From Mermis nigrescens (Eukaryota; Nematoda; Enoplea; Mermithida; Mermithidae), in assembly GCA_036768485.1 (NCBI GenBank), contig JAVLUZ010000582.1:1-64000 (forward strand): 64,000 bases of DNA, read 5' to 3'. The notes under the pieces were generated by a model that searched no databases, had not been told where the DNA came from, and saw nothing but the letters and a program-made list of their open reading frames with translations. A program made the translations under genes and the position numbers. Below, piece after piece: positions 1-9,275 of this stretch (positions are counted from its first letter, which is position 1; every line of letters starts with the position of its first letter).

Positions 1-173
1 TAGCGTATCTAACGTTGTATAAATCTACCTAAAAGTTATAGCGTGTGGAAATGTCCCTTAAGTGTGTAGAAATAGGTTATATCATACAGGGCGTGATTAT
101 TACGATTGACGTCTAGTGACGCGTTTTTCTATTGGCTGACTAAGAAATTTGAATACTACATCTCATCATTTTT
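1..173. other. Left flank of the 5' LTR, unassigned
   Basis: No convincing reading frame. Homology between the two LTR copies starts only near base 165, so this stretch has no counterpart upstream of the 3' copy. It could be flanking genome, or a U3 part that the 3' copy lacks. Confidence 0.4.
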
Positions 174-571
174 TGCTATCACCCGGCGATTTTTCGTTAC
201 TATCAGTCTTTCGCTCCGCTCCGATCGTTTATTATTTATTAAACTTTGACGATCTATTTGATCAATTAGGCTTTCGTTGGAGCTTCTGTATTGGGCTTTT
301 GTTGGAGTTTCTGACGCGTCGTGCTAATTCGATTATTGGGTTTTCGTTGGAGATTCTATATCGGGTTTTTGTTGGAGTTTCTGATGCGTCGTGCTAATTC
401 GATTATTGGGTTTTCGTTGGAGATTCTATATCGGGTTTTTGTTGGAATTTCTGCGCGTCGTGCGGCCCTATCCCCGTTTGACATATTGATAGTAGACAGT
501 GCACGAACATTCACCCATTTGAAGGACCTCGGGGTAGCATCTACTACCATTGAAAACCACCCAACGCAACA
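174..571 (+). repeat. 5' long terminal repeat
   Basis: It matches 8879-9275 along its whole length with scattered substitutions. It begins TGCTATCACC and ends CAACGCAACA, the usual TG...CA form. It contains a 70-bp tandem repeat. No clear TATA box or poly(A) signal could be assigned. Confidence 0.8.
272..468 (+). repeat. 70-bp tandem repeat inside the LTR
   Basis: About 2.8 direct units start near 272, 341 and 411. Each contains TTCGTTGGAG, then TTTTTGTTGGA, then GCGTCGTGCTAATTCG. The 3' LTR carries the same array near 8974-9170, so the array was in the element before insertion. The array may be a transcriptional enhancer, as LTR tandem repeats often are, but this is only inference. Confidence 0.85.
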
Positions 572-590
572 TGGTGCTCATAGCTGGGAA
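572..590 (+). promoter_or_regulatory. Candidate tRNA primer-binding site
   Basis: The sequence begins TGGTGCTCATAGC directly after the LTR terminal CA. A TGG start right after the 5' LTR is expected for a site complementary to a tRNA 3' CCA end. The priming tRNA is not assigned. Confidence 0.6.
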
Positions 591-655
591 TTCAGGTTGG
601 TATTTTCATTGATGTGCATGCTTTTGTTTATTGCTGATTAAGTTTACTTTAAAAT

Positions 656-2215
656 ATGGTTCTAGTTAGTGTAGGGGTTTTATCATCGGCTAGGCTATAT
701 AGTGTCGCACGTTTTCGTAATGTTTTGAGTCATTTGGGTTTAACAATTGAGGGTAAACGTGGTCAATTAGATGTCGTACTTAAGGATTATGTAAAAAGTG
801 AGCTCGAAAAACAAGGAATTTCGGATATTAATTCTAAGGTTGTAAATGATTTTGAGTTTGATTTACCTATTGAACTTGGTCCGCGTTCTAAGGCTAAAAT
901 GCCTAGCGTTTCGAGTAATGATGGTGAAACTTCTGTCGTAGATCGTAATAATGATGAAAATGCTGCTGAGAATTCTGATTTTGAGGACGCTGAGTCTGTT
1001 AAGGTCGACAAATTAGAAAATGTTTTGCAAGCACAGTTTGCGCATTTTCAGAATAAACTAATTGAACCGCTATTAAATCGAAAATTTGAACAAAACGAAA
1101 CAAAAATTTCGGAGTTCATTTCAGAGCTTAAAGAAAATAACGAAAGAATTGATTTAAGGTTAAATCATGTAGAAACGGAAATTTCTCGTGTAGAAGAACA
1201 GTCTATTGCTCGTTGTGACGTCATGAAGGAAAGCGTAAAAGTGTTAGAAAGTAAGACCTTGGTTACTTTTGAAGAGTTAAATACGTATCTAACAGTTAAT
1301 AAGCAATTATGTGAAGATGTGCATTCGGATTTTAAGAAACATCGTGACATGGTTGAAAGTTGTGTTGACCAGAATTTCGATCATCTTAAAAATTTAGTCG
1401 AAAAGGTTCAGGTTAAATTACAGCAAACTGATAATAAATTAACTGTTGAGCTGAATGAATTAAGAAATTGCGTTTTTCATAATAATCTCGATACAAATCG
1501 TAATCAGAATACCAACGAATCGGGGCAAAACCCTGAGCTACGTGCACGATTATTGAGTAATGAGCAATTAGATCGCAATTATTCTGATCGTTTTAAGATA
1601 CATTCTGAGATTAAACCTGAGATAGAACGTGAAATTTCAGATGAATTGCGTAATTTCAAAATTCCTAGGCATTTTGGACCAGTTGACGGGAATAATGAAG
1701 AAATTTTCTTAGACTGGCTAGCCAAAATTGAGAGGACGGGTGAAACCTCCGAGTGGACTAATAAGTATAAATGTTTCGTTATTGCTAATTTGGTTGAAGG
1801 CCGAGCGGCCGCTGCGTTAGATAAAATTTCTAAGGCTGATCGTGTAAATTGGGATAAACTTAAGCAATGTCTTGTTACTTCTCTTGTGCCTGTGCAACAT
1901 TTTGAGCGTCTGCAAAGTGATCTTAAGCGTATAAATCAAAAATTTAACGAATCTGTTCGTGAATTTAACATGATTTTTCGTGAGAGAGTCAGAAAAGCTT
2001 ATGCTGCGGAAAATGCTGGTTTCAGTGAAAAATTTCTTGTTGAAATTTATATCGATTTGCTACACAATGACGAAATCAGATTAGAAGTTGCGCGACATCA
2101 TTTTGTTAATCTTGATGATGCTATGAATTGTGCAGAAAGTGAAGCTGCTCTTCGCGATAGCATTTTGCGAAAATCTCGTTCTTATGCACCGCGCGTTGGC
2201 TATTCTAAATTCTGA
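656..2215 (+). CDS. gag: Gag polyprotein of the LTR element
   Basis: 519 codons from a genuine ATG. Residues about 18-50 fit the SAP-type DNA-binding helix pattern (SHLGL, then GKRGQL). Residues about 110-275 are charged and heptad-like, probably a coiled coil. Residues about 330-505 resemble a retrotransposon capsid region (WLAKIERTGE, then KRINQKFNESVREF). Structural role: particle assembly and RNA packaging. The frame stops at 2215, just before the nucleocapsid part. That part continues in the next frame from about 2205 and then in the pol frame from about 2290, which means two single-base shifts within about 90 bases. Confidence 0.8.
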   Translation: MVLVSVGVLSSARLYSVARFRNVLSHLGLTIEGKRGQLDVVLKDYVKSELEKQGISDINSKVVNDFEFDLPIELGPRSKAKMPSVSSNDGETSVVDRNNDENAAENSDFEDAESVKVDKLENVLQAQFAHFQNKLIEPLLNRKFEQNETKISEFISELKENNERIDLRLNHVETEISRVEEQSIARCDVMKESVKVLESKTLVTFEELNTYLTVNKQLCEDVHSDFKKHRDMVESCVDQNFDHLKNLVEKVQVKLQQTDNKLTVELNELRNCVFHNNLDTNRNQNTNESGQNPELRARLLSNEQLDRNYSDRFKIHSEIKPEIEREISDELRNFKIPRHFGPVDGNNEEIFLDWLAKIERTGETSEWTNKYKCFVIANLVEGRAAAALDKISKADRVNWDKLKQCLVTSLVPVQHFERLQSDLKRINQKFNESVREFNMIFRERVRKAYAAENAGFSEKFLVEIYIDLLHNDEIRLEVARHHFVNLDDAMNCAESEAALRDSILRKSRSYAPRVGYSKF

Positions 2216-4887
2216 TGAAGTTTCTCGTTTTTCGAATGATAAGCAAGATCGTTTTTCGAATAAGGCTCAACTTAAATGTTTCTATTGTCAAGGGTTCAGG
2301 TCACGTAAAAAAGAACTGTGTTAAATCTTTGCATGTTCAGCAAAATTTACGACCGGTAAATAGACGCTTTTCGTCTAGGGTAGGGACCCAACCTATGCAA
2401 AAACATTGTTTTGTTTGTTCATCTCGTGATCATACATCTTTTGAGTGTCCTAATAATTTTGCTCATTTGAATAGACTTCCGCCTGTTACCATTCCTATTA
2501 TAAGTTCACGCGCGCATAATTATTTCGAAGCGACGCCTAGAACAAATTTGCCTAACGTTACTTATACTGTTTCGAGCGCTGTACCCACGTCATCCGTTTT
2601 AGCGCCCCAATTTCCATTATATCCACCTGTTTGCAATAATATTCGTGCGCAGTATAGCAGTATGCTTCAGCCTTTAGTACCTGTGTATATCGGTGATAAA
2701 GATCTGTGTTTTACTGCGTTTATTGACAGTGGTAGCTCATGTTCGTTAGTGCATAAACGTGTGTTGACGTATTTAATGGAAAATGGTGAATCTATGCAAA
2801 GAAGTCAGTCAAAAATTGGCTCCATGAAAACAATCGGTGATTTTTCGATACCAATTTTGGAAGAGGTGACGCTTAATATGCGAATGAAACAAAATGATGC
2901 TGAGATAATACATGGAAATTTTTTGGTCACTGATGATATGTCATACGATTTATTAATAGGCCAAGACATTATGGATTCTGAGCAAATAATGCCTGATATT
3001 AGTCATAGAGTAATATGGTTTAAGAACACGCCTATATTATTCGTTAATAATCCAAATGTTAATATTAATTGCGTATCATTAGTTTCTGTGCCTGCTGATA
3101 TTGTTATTCCACCGCGTCATGTATCCTTTATTGAAGGCATAGGTAGTTCATATTTAAATGGTCGCGAAGTTCATTTTGTGCCTAAAATATTTGAAAAATC
3201 AGAAAGCGCTGAGATACCTGTCTTAACAGAATGTGTAGTTACTGTAGAAAATGGAAAAATTCCGATTCAAGTAATTAACTTGTCTGATGATTCGGTTAGA
3301 GTGAAAAAAGCTGATGTTTTGGGACACATTGAGCCTATCGATAATTTAGAAGTAGGAAGTTTGCGCGCTGAATCTGATTCATCTAATGCTATGCTAGGGA
3401 ATCCTGCTATAATAATAGAACATGCTTTATCGGATAATTTGAAGCATTCTGTGTTAACTATTGACCAACAGTCAAAGTTGTGCTCGTTTTTAGTTGATAA
3501 CAGTGATCTCTTTGTAGAAATTACTGGCCGGGTTGGACGGACAACCAAGGTTAAGCATAGCATTAATATAGGCAATGCGGAATCTTTTTGTCAGCCTATT
3601 AGACGTTTTCCTGAGACTATGAAAGAAATTATTGATAAAGAGGTGCAAAAAATGCAAGATCAAAATTTTATAACACCTTCTCAAAGTCCATTTAGGTCCA
3701 ATATTCTGTTAGTTTCAAAGAAAGATGGTTCACTAAGGCCTTGCGTTGATTTTCGAATGCTAAACTCATTAACTAAAAAGGATCAGTATCCTATACCTCG
3801 TGTAGATGAAACATTAGATTGTTTAGGTAAGACTCAGTTCTTTACTACACTTGACTTAGCTTCTGGTTATTGGCAAGTTGAGCTTGACGATAAAAGCAAA
3901 GAGAAAACCGCTTTTGCTACGCGTAAGGGTCTTTTTGAATTTCAAGTTATGCCCTTTGGTCTTTGTAATGCGCCTAGTACTTTTCAGCGTCTCATGGATC
4001 TAGTATTATCTGGCTATCAATGGGATTTCTGTGTAGTGTACTTAGATGACATCGTTATTTTTTCTAAGACGTTCGAAGAGCATTTAGATAATTTGCAGAA
4101 AGTTTTCGATCGTATTTGTGATGCTAATCTTACATTAAAAATTGCAAAGTGTCATTTTGGCTGGCGCGAAGTGCCGTTTTTAGGTCATATAGTTTCTATG
4201 AATGGTGTTAGACCTGATCCGAAAAAGATTGAGGCAATTGTAAACTGGCCTGTTCCGAAAAATAAGGATGATGTTCTTTCTGTTCTCGGTTTATGCAGCT
4301 ATTATCGTCGTTTTTCGCAAAACTTTTCACAAAAAGCTAGTCCGCTTTTAGAAATAAGTAAGCCAAGAGGTAAATTGTTTAAATGGGAAACAGAACAGGA
4401 GTCAGCTTTTCAACGACTCAAAACTGACGCAATTAATTTTCCTATTCTGCGATTTCCTGATTTTACTAAGCGCTTCATCATTTATACTGATGCATCTGAA
4501 AAAGGTCTTGGTGCAGTATTAGGTCAGAAAGATGATACCAGTGAATGGGTCATTGCTTATGCGAGTCGCGTTCTGTTAGATGCTGAAACTCGTTATCATA
4601 TTAATGACAAAGAAATGCTAGCTGTCTTCTGGTCGGTGCATAAAGTGTTTAGACCTTATGTGTATGGTCGATCATTTGATTTAGTCACTGATAGTTCGGC
4701 TGTGTTCTGGTTTAAGAATGTTAAGGACGGAAGCCCCAGGTTAATGCGTTGGCAAAATGAGTTAAATCAGTATGACTTCATTGTATATCAGCGAAAGAGT
4801 CAAGCGCATGGTAATGCTGATGGCCTTTTGAGGCGTAGTAGTGAAAACAGTGATCATTTAATGACCGTGGATAGTGCCAAAAGATGA
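2215..4887 (+). CDS. pol: Nucleocapsid tail, protease, reverse transcriptase and RNase H
   Basis: 890-codon frame. A first CCHC zinc knuckle near 2272-2315 is split between two frames. A second is intact (CFVC...H...C, about 2404-2450). The aspartic protease motif DSGSS has its catalytic Asp at residue 171 (base 2725), with LLIGQD downstream. RT contains LDLASGYWQ, MPFGLCNAP and the catalytic YLDD at residues 609-612 (4039-4050). RNase H starts at IIYTDASEKG, with Asp at residue 759. The first ATG is probably not the true start, because Gag and Pol look like one polyprotein broken by indels. The frame is lost near 4870-4890, between RNase H and integrase. Confidence 0.9.
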   Translation: MKFLVFRMISKIVFRIRLNLNVSIVKGSGHVKKNCVKSLHVQQNLRPVNRRFSSRVGTQPMQKHCFVCSSRDHTSFECPNNFAHLNRLPPVTIPIISSRAHNYFEATPRTNLPNVTYTVSSAVPTSSVLAPQFPLYPPVCNNIRAQYSSMLQPLVPVYIGDKDLCFTAFIDSGSSCSLVHKRVLTYLMENGESMQRSQSKIGSMKTIGDFSIPILEEVTLNMRMKQNDAEIIHGNFLVTDDMSYDLLIGQDIMDSEQIMPDISHRVIWFKNTPILFVNNPNVNINCVSLVSVPADIVIPPRHVSFIEGIGSSYLNGREVHFVPKIFEKSESAEIPVLTECVVTVENGKIPIQVINLSDDSVRVKKADVLGHIEPIDNLEVGSLRAESDSSNAMLGNPAIIIEHALSDNLKHSVLTIDQQSKLCSFLVDNSDLFVEITGRVGRTTKVKHSINIGNAESFCQPIRRFPETMKEIIDKEVQKMQDQNFITPSQSPFRSNILLVSKKDGSLRPCVDFRMLNSLTKKDQYPIPRVDETLDCLGKTQFFTTLDLASGYWQVELDDKSKEKTAFATRKGLFEFQVMPFGLCNAPSTFQRLMDLVLSGYQWDFCVVYLDDIVIFSKTFEEHLDNLQKVFDRICDANLTLKIAKCHFGWREVPFLGHIVSMNGVRPDPKKIEAIVNWPVPKNKDDVLSVLGLCSYYRRFSQNFSQKASPLLEISKPRGKLFKWETEQESAFQRLKTDAINFPILRFPDFTKRFIIYTDASEKGLGAVLGQKDDTSEWVIAYASRVLLDAETRYHINDKEMLAVFWSVHKVFRPYVYGRSFDLVTDSSAVFWFKNVKDGSPRLMRWQNELNQYDFIVYQRKSQAHGNADGLLRRSSENSDHLMTVDSAKR

Positions 4888-5354
4888 TAAAAATGGCCAA
4901 AATGATTTTTCAACTACTGGTTTTCCTAGTGTGTCATTGTTAGCTGAAAGTTCAGAAAATGCATTCAATTTTGAGGAGCTTATGCCGTCATGGGCTGAGT
5001 CTCAATGGAACGACGACTTTTGTAAAAAGTTTCTGCTGTTCTCATTGAGGCATGAATTACCAATAGATGAAAAAGAGTTGAGAAGCATTACTATTCAATC
5101 TCATGATTTTGTCATCAGTGAAAATCAGTTATATCGTTTTGTTGAGAAAAATGGTCTAATGCTTTAGTTATCAGTTGGTAGTTCCTGAGTCAAGAAGGCA
5201 TGAAATTTTGTGGTTTTATCATAATTCCTTATTTTCTGGTCATCTAGGAGTTGTGAAAACCTATCGTAAAATCAGCTCTAAGTACTGGTGGCCTGGAATG
5301 CTCTCTGATGTTCATGAATAGATTAAAAATTGCTTAAATTGTCAACAAATTGAA
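4874..5354 (+). pseudogene. Pol linker and integrase zinc finger, broken
   Basis: A linker of about 97 codons (4874-5167) is followed, in another frame from about 5160, by the integrase N-terminal HHCC region: His residues in RRHEILWFYHNSLFSGHLG and Cys residues in CLNC. An in-frame TAG at 5319-5321 falls between the His and Cys pairs. With the frame change near 5155, this copy cannot make a complete integrase. Confidence 0.85.
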
Positions 5355-6293
5355 ATGGTTCCAAGTAAGGCTGAGCTGCAAAGCATCACGGTTGATGATG
5401 TGTTTAGTCGAATAGCTATTGATATAGCACAGTTACCATTAACAACACAGGGTAATAAGTACGTGTTGGTTTGCACAGAGTATTTAACGAAATGGGTTAT
5501 TGCTAAAGCGATTCCAGATATGAACGCTGAAACTGTAGCAAAATTTATTTTGTTTGACGTTGTGTGTCAGCATGGAGTACCAGGTACGATCTTAACTGAT
5601 CAAGGGACTCAATTCACATCCCAGGCTATCACTGATTTCTGTAAATTAATGCGAATTTCTCAGAGTTTTACTACTATCTTTCATCCACAGTCCGATGGGC
5701 AGTGTGAAAGGTTTAATCGGACAATGTTTCAAATGTTAGCATCGTATGGAGTCGAATTGAATGATGAATGGGATATATTGCTTCCTTATTTGGTTATAGC
5801 GTATAATACAGCTTCGCATGCATCTACAGAAATTCCTCCTTTTGAGTTGCTTTATGGTAGACCTGTGAGTCTTCCGATTGATTTAGTTGCTAATCGAAAA
5901 GTTGATCCAGATGTTTTTGGTCAATTTAATCCTGCAGTGGTTTCTCAACGATTAGCTGAAACTAGGCAATTAGCTCAAAAAAATATCGAAAAATCTCAAA
6001 ATCGTCAAACAAGTTATTATAACAGAAAAACTTGTAACAGAAAATTTGAATTAGGTGCCTATGTGTTGCTTTATAATATCTATCGAAATAAAGGGGTAAA
6101 AGGTAAGCTTAGTCCAAAGTGGATAGGACCATATGTAATAGTGCATCGTGAAGGTAAGCTAAATTATCGTATCAGACCTTTGCATGTGAGAGGACCTGAA
6201 AGAGTCGTTCACATTAATTTGTTGAGTAAATTTAACTCAAGAAGTGTAACTAAAATTGACGAGAACTCGGAAAAGTTGGAGAAAAAGAGGTGA
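5355..6293 (+). CDS. Integrase catalytic core and GPY/F domain
   Basis: DDE integrase that joins element cDNA to host DNA. Catalytic residues, counted from the ATG at 5355: Asp23 (IDIAQL), Asp82 (LTDQGTQF) and Glu118 (GQCERFNRT). The 35 residues between the last two give a canonical DD35E. Near the C-terminus KWIGPYVI is the GPY/F module, and WIGPY...HREGKLNYRI is its usual context. The frame ends with a lysine-rich tail at 6293. No chromodomain follows in this frame. The true start lies upstream, so the ATG only marks the longest open stretch. Confidence 0.9.
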   Translation: MVPSKAELQSITVDDVFSRIAIDIAQLPLTTQGNKYVLVCTEYLTKWVIAKAIPDMNAETVAKFILFDVVCQHGVPGTILTDQGTQFTSQAITDFCKLMRISQSFTTIFHPQSDGQCERFNRTMFQMLASYGVELNDEWDILLPYLVIAYNTASHASTEIPPFELLYGRPVSLPIDLVANRKVDPDVFGQFNPAVVSQRLAETRQLAQKNIEKSQNRQTSYYNRKTCNRKFELGAYVLLYNIYRNKGVKGKLSPKWIGPYVIVHREGKLNYRIRPLHVRGPERVVHINLLSKFNSRSVTKIDENSEKLEKKR

Positions 6294-6568
6294 AAGGATT
6301 GGTCGAGCTGTTTCCAGGTAAGCTTGTAATCGTGAAAAGTCGCGGTTTGCCTTTTTGTCCTGCTGTAGTGGAACCAAATCGGTATTTAAAAGGTAAAATG
6401 CTGGACAATGAAGTTTTGGTGACTATTTTAGGGAGTAAATTTTTGAGAAAAATCCATAGAGATCATGTTTTCGAGTTTTCAGAAAGAAACGAAATGGAAC
6501 TTGAACGTGTTGCTAGGACTAGGTTAGCTAAGCTAGCTCTGCAAGAAGCTCGTGCTTTGAAACAATAG
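6260..6568 (+). CDS. PWWP-like domain frame after integrase
   Basis: A frame open from 6260 overlaps the integrase end by about 34 bases. It has no ATG before the domain (GTG at 6290). The pattern PGKLVIVKSRGLPFCPAVV matches the first strands of a PWWP domain, with PFCP at the Pro-Trp-Trp-Pro position. About 25 residues on, VLVTILGSKF and HRDHVFEFSE match the later strands. PWWP domains bind methylated histone tails and DNA. A helical, basic tail follows (RLAKLALQEARALK). The likely arrangement is a C-terminal extension of integrase, joined by frameshift or by repair of one indel. The fold call rests on pattern reading only. Confidence 0.65.
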   Translation, partial: RELGKVGEKEVKGLVELFPGKLVIVKSRGLPFCPAVVEPNRYLKGKMLDNEVLVTILGSKFLRKIHRDHVFEFSERNEMELERVARTRLAKLALQEARALKQ

Positions 6569-6584
6569 AGTAGAGTCAATAAAA

Positions 6585-7227
6585 TTGTATGTATGTACAT
6601 ATGTTTGTTTTAATGTTGTAGTTTTTTTTTGTGAAGGTGTCATTGGACGATTGGGAAATCGAGTTCGTATCACAGTGTTGGCTATATGGTCATGGGTCAG
6701 TACCTGGATGGCGCCTATGGGTCAAATAGGTGATGTATGTGACAATGGACGAGTAAGGAAGCATATTGTTTTTTATTTTAGCATTAATCAATTTTTGTTG
6801 ATGCCTGAATTTTTCTATTTTTCGACTCATATTAACTTATTGAGTAAATGCTGTTTGAAAAGTAATGGGTTTATTTTGGCTTGTCCGGAAGGCATTGAAT
6901 CTATTTACGTAATTCTGCGTAACCAAATGTGCCCATCCTGTAATAAATTGTTGTCAGTGCGTGTATTTCCGTATGTTCTTTATCAGCTGTATAAGCGTTA
7001 TATTACTATAGTGTATACCTTAAAAGTCTTAGTTAAATTACGTGTACAAAATATAAAGAGACTTGGTAAAAAACAAAGGTAAAAGGGTTAAGTGTAATTT
7101 ATTTAATGGTGCTAAGCATGTTGATTTGCGATTAATAACATTGTGTAATTTACGTGGTAAACGTCAGGTAAAATGGTTAATTAAGCCTGTAAAAGTGTCA
7201 AATGAGATAAATTTTATAAATGCGTAA
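6585..7227 (+). pseudogene. ORF3 5' part, unrecognised, frameshifted
   Basis: Coding-like sequence with no recognised domain. The longest frame (6585-7082) begins at TTG, not ATG, and has its first Met near residue 42. Another frame is open at about 6636-6725 and looks equally protein-like. After 7060 the coding appearance passes to a third frame, rich in Lys and Arg, which stays open to 7227. A CPSC pair lies near 6940. Probably one longer protein hit by several indels, or one begun by splicing. It sits in the env position, but no signal peptide or fusion peptide is evident. Confidence 0.5.
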
Positions 7228-8096
7228 TCGTGTCTGTAAAAAAGTGTAATGAACGTGTATTAGTGCCAAAGCCAGGTAACAATGCATTTATTAAGGCTAT
7301 GAAATCTCGTACTATTATGTTAGGCAAAATTGAGCGCACACAAAAATTGTTTGAGCATAGTTTGTATGTTAAGAATTTTGCAGCAGCAAACTGTTTTTGG
7401 AATAAAATCGTTAGTTCCGATGAAATGTTACACGAATCTGGGTATTATCGTAATAGGTACCACGTTTGTAATGATTCAAATGTAATTCATTGTGCTAAGG
7501 ATACTAAACAAAATATAACTATGGTTCAACAATTATCATATAAAAACTTTGATATATTATTTTACGTTAAACGCGAAATTAAAAGTCATTTACAGTTCTT
7601 AACTAAATGTTCTAGTTTAGAAAATCCAACTGAAATTGAAATAAAAATAAAACTTTTCAAAGATTGGTTAAATTTGGTTAAAGAATTAAGGGAATTAATT
7701 TATTTGGTGCCAATTGTTAAGGTCGTTGCTAATAATGATTTATTTGATCAGTTAATTGATTCTAAGTCGTGCCGTGGCTGTATCAGCACAACGCTGGGTA
7801 ACTACCTGACACTTAATCCAGTCAATATCGATGGGTACAATGAATCTTTGCAAGTAATCAGCGAAAAATGGCGTGAATTAGCCTCACATCTTCAATCCCG
7901 TGGTTTGTGGAAAGAAGCGTGGCATCGTTGGACCAAAGATTCGCCTTGCCGACTAGATTTTATGTCGTTTTGCTTTATAAATTATGGGTCGCCTGAAACG
8001 TTTATGCTTACGAGTTATGTGCCTTATAATTATTATTTGCAACTCACGCTCACTTTGCTCGCGTCCGAAAATTCGTATTGTGCTGAGAACGCATAG
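7206..8096 (+). CDS. ORF3 3' part, unrecognised 290-residue frame
   Basis: Open from 7206 to the TAG at 8094-8096. The first in-frame ATG is near 7299. The middle is hydrophilic and probably helical (EIEIKIKLFKDWLNLVKELRE). The C-terminal third has WREL, LWKEAWHRWTKDSPCRLDF and a hydrophobic end. I recognise no family and see no transmembrane anchor. The coding style matches pol, with heavy A/T at third positions, which suggests long residence in the element. It could be an accessory factor or a degraded env; the absence of hydrophobic segments argues against env. Confidence 0.55.
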   Translation, partial: DKFYKCVIVSVKKCNERVLVPKPGNNAFIKAMKSRTIMLGKIERTQKLFEHSLYVKNFAAANCFWNKIVSSDEMLHESGYYRNRYHVCNDSNVIHCAKDTKQNITMVQQLSYKNFDILFYVKREIKSHLQFLTKCSSLENPTEIEIKIKLFKDWLNLVKELRELIYLVPIVKVVANNDLFDQLIDSKSCRGCISTTLGNYLTLNPVNIDGYNESLQVISEKWRELASHLQSRGLWKEAWHRWTKDSPCRLDFMSFCFINYGSPETFMLTSYVPYNYYLQLTLTLLASENSYCAENA

Positions 8097-8878
8097 GTGA
8101 ACTTCCATTTAATTTAAATTTTCCCACTTTTTGCTTAATCTTTACTTAATTTCTGGTATAATAATCAATTAACTTCAATACTATTACAAAATCTTATTGT
8201 TACTTGTTGTGTTAAGGTAAGATACCTAAGGTGAGTAGATACATAAGTTAGTGTTATCGACATTATAGCATAATTTCAATGTAGTCATTGCCTTACAAAT
8301 TTGTAGCTGAGTTCCTGTCACTTTAAGTCTCAGAGAATTTCTGTCACAACATTTTCTACGTGTTTGAGAATTGTATCTATCTCAAGCATTACGTGTAGCC
8401 AAGCTGAGAAATTTAGGGTTGGTGAACTATCACGATGTTTGTGGTCAAGGTGTATGACATCAACATAGGTATGCAATAGTTATTATGGTTTATAGTTATA
8501 GTTAGCACTGAACTTGTGGTATTATGAGTAGTATATAGCTGTTGCTGTTGGCTGTAAAAGTTGTTAATATTGCCTACCTAACTGCAAAGTAAACTGGTGT
8601 AAAGATACCTTTCATGAACTCTGTATGTAGTAGACCACGACCATCATTGGGTTCAAAACAGGTAAGAGTTTAGGAAATCTTGGCTTGCATGTGATGCTCT
8701 GAGACAGATAGTAGTGATCTGAAATCAATTGTACTGTGAGATACCATAATAGTAAGGTGTTAGTGTTAAGGGGTATTAGTGTAACGAACTAGGGTATTTT
8801 GAGAAAAGTCGTGAGGTAATAACGTGCTTGTTAGAGTCATAACTAAAGGTAATTAAACAGATTATTTATATCATTTTT
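8097..8878 (+). other. Non-coding 3' region of the LTR element
   Basis: Between ORF3 and the 3' LTR. No reading frame is worth naming. A purine-rich polypurine tract is not evident right before the LTR, where the sequence is a T run. Confidence 0.5.
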
Positions 8879-9275
8879 TGCTATCACCCGGCAATTTTTC
8901 GTTTCTATCAGTCTTTCGCTCCGCTCCGATCGTTTATTATTTATTAAACTTTGACGATCTATTTGATCAATTAAGCTTTCGTTGGAGCTTCTGTATTGGG
9001 CTTTTGTTGGAGTTTCTGACGCGTCGGGCTAATTCGATTATTGAGTTTTCGTTGGAGATTCTATATCGAATTTTTGTTGGAGGTTTCTGACGCGTCGTGC
9101 TAATTCGATTATTGGATTTTCGTTGGAGATTCTATATTGGGTTTTTGTTGGAATTTCTGCGCGTCGTGCCGCCCTATCCCCGTTTGACATATTGATAGTA
9201 AACAGTGCACAAACATTCACCCATTTGAAGGACTCGGGGTAGAATTACTACCATTGAAAACCACCCAACGCAACA
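8879..9275 (+). repeat. 3' long terminal repeat
   Basis: Direct repeat of 174-571, including the 70-bp array. Differences are scattered single bases and small indels, for example CGACCTCGGGGT against CGACTCGGGGT near the end. It ends CAACGCAACA, like the 5' copy. Confidence 0.8.

Larger units (their letters stand above)
174..9275 (+). mobile_element. Ty3/gypsy-like LTR retrotransposon, decayed
   Basis: Two direct repeats of about 398 bp bracket gag, protease, RT, RNase H and integrase in the Ty3/gypsy order. A PWWP-like frame and an unrecognised ORF3 follow. By eye the repeats differ at roughly 3-5 percent of positions, and the coding part has several frameshifts and a stop in the integrase zinc finger, so this copy is old and defective. 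I see no matching target duplication: the base after 9275 begins TTCAA and the sequence before 174 is a T run. The ends of the LTR are therefore approximate. Confidence 0.85.

Noticed and set aside
6585..6640. Start of ORF3 at 6585
   Set aside because: The first codon is TTG and there is no ATG for about 40 codons, so no start is claimed.
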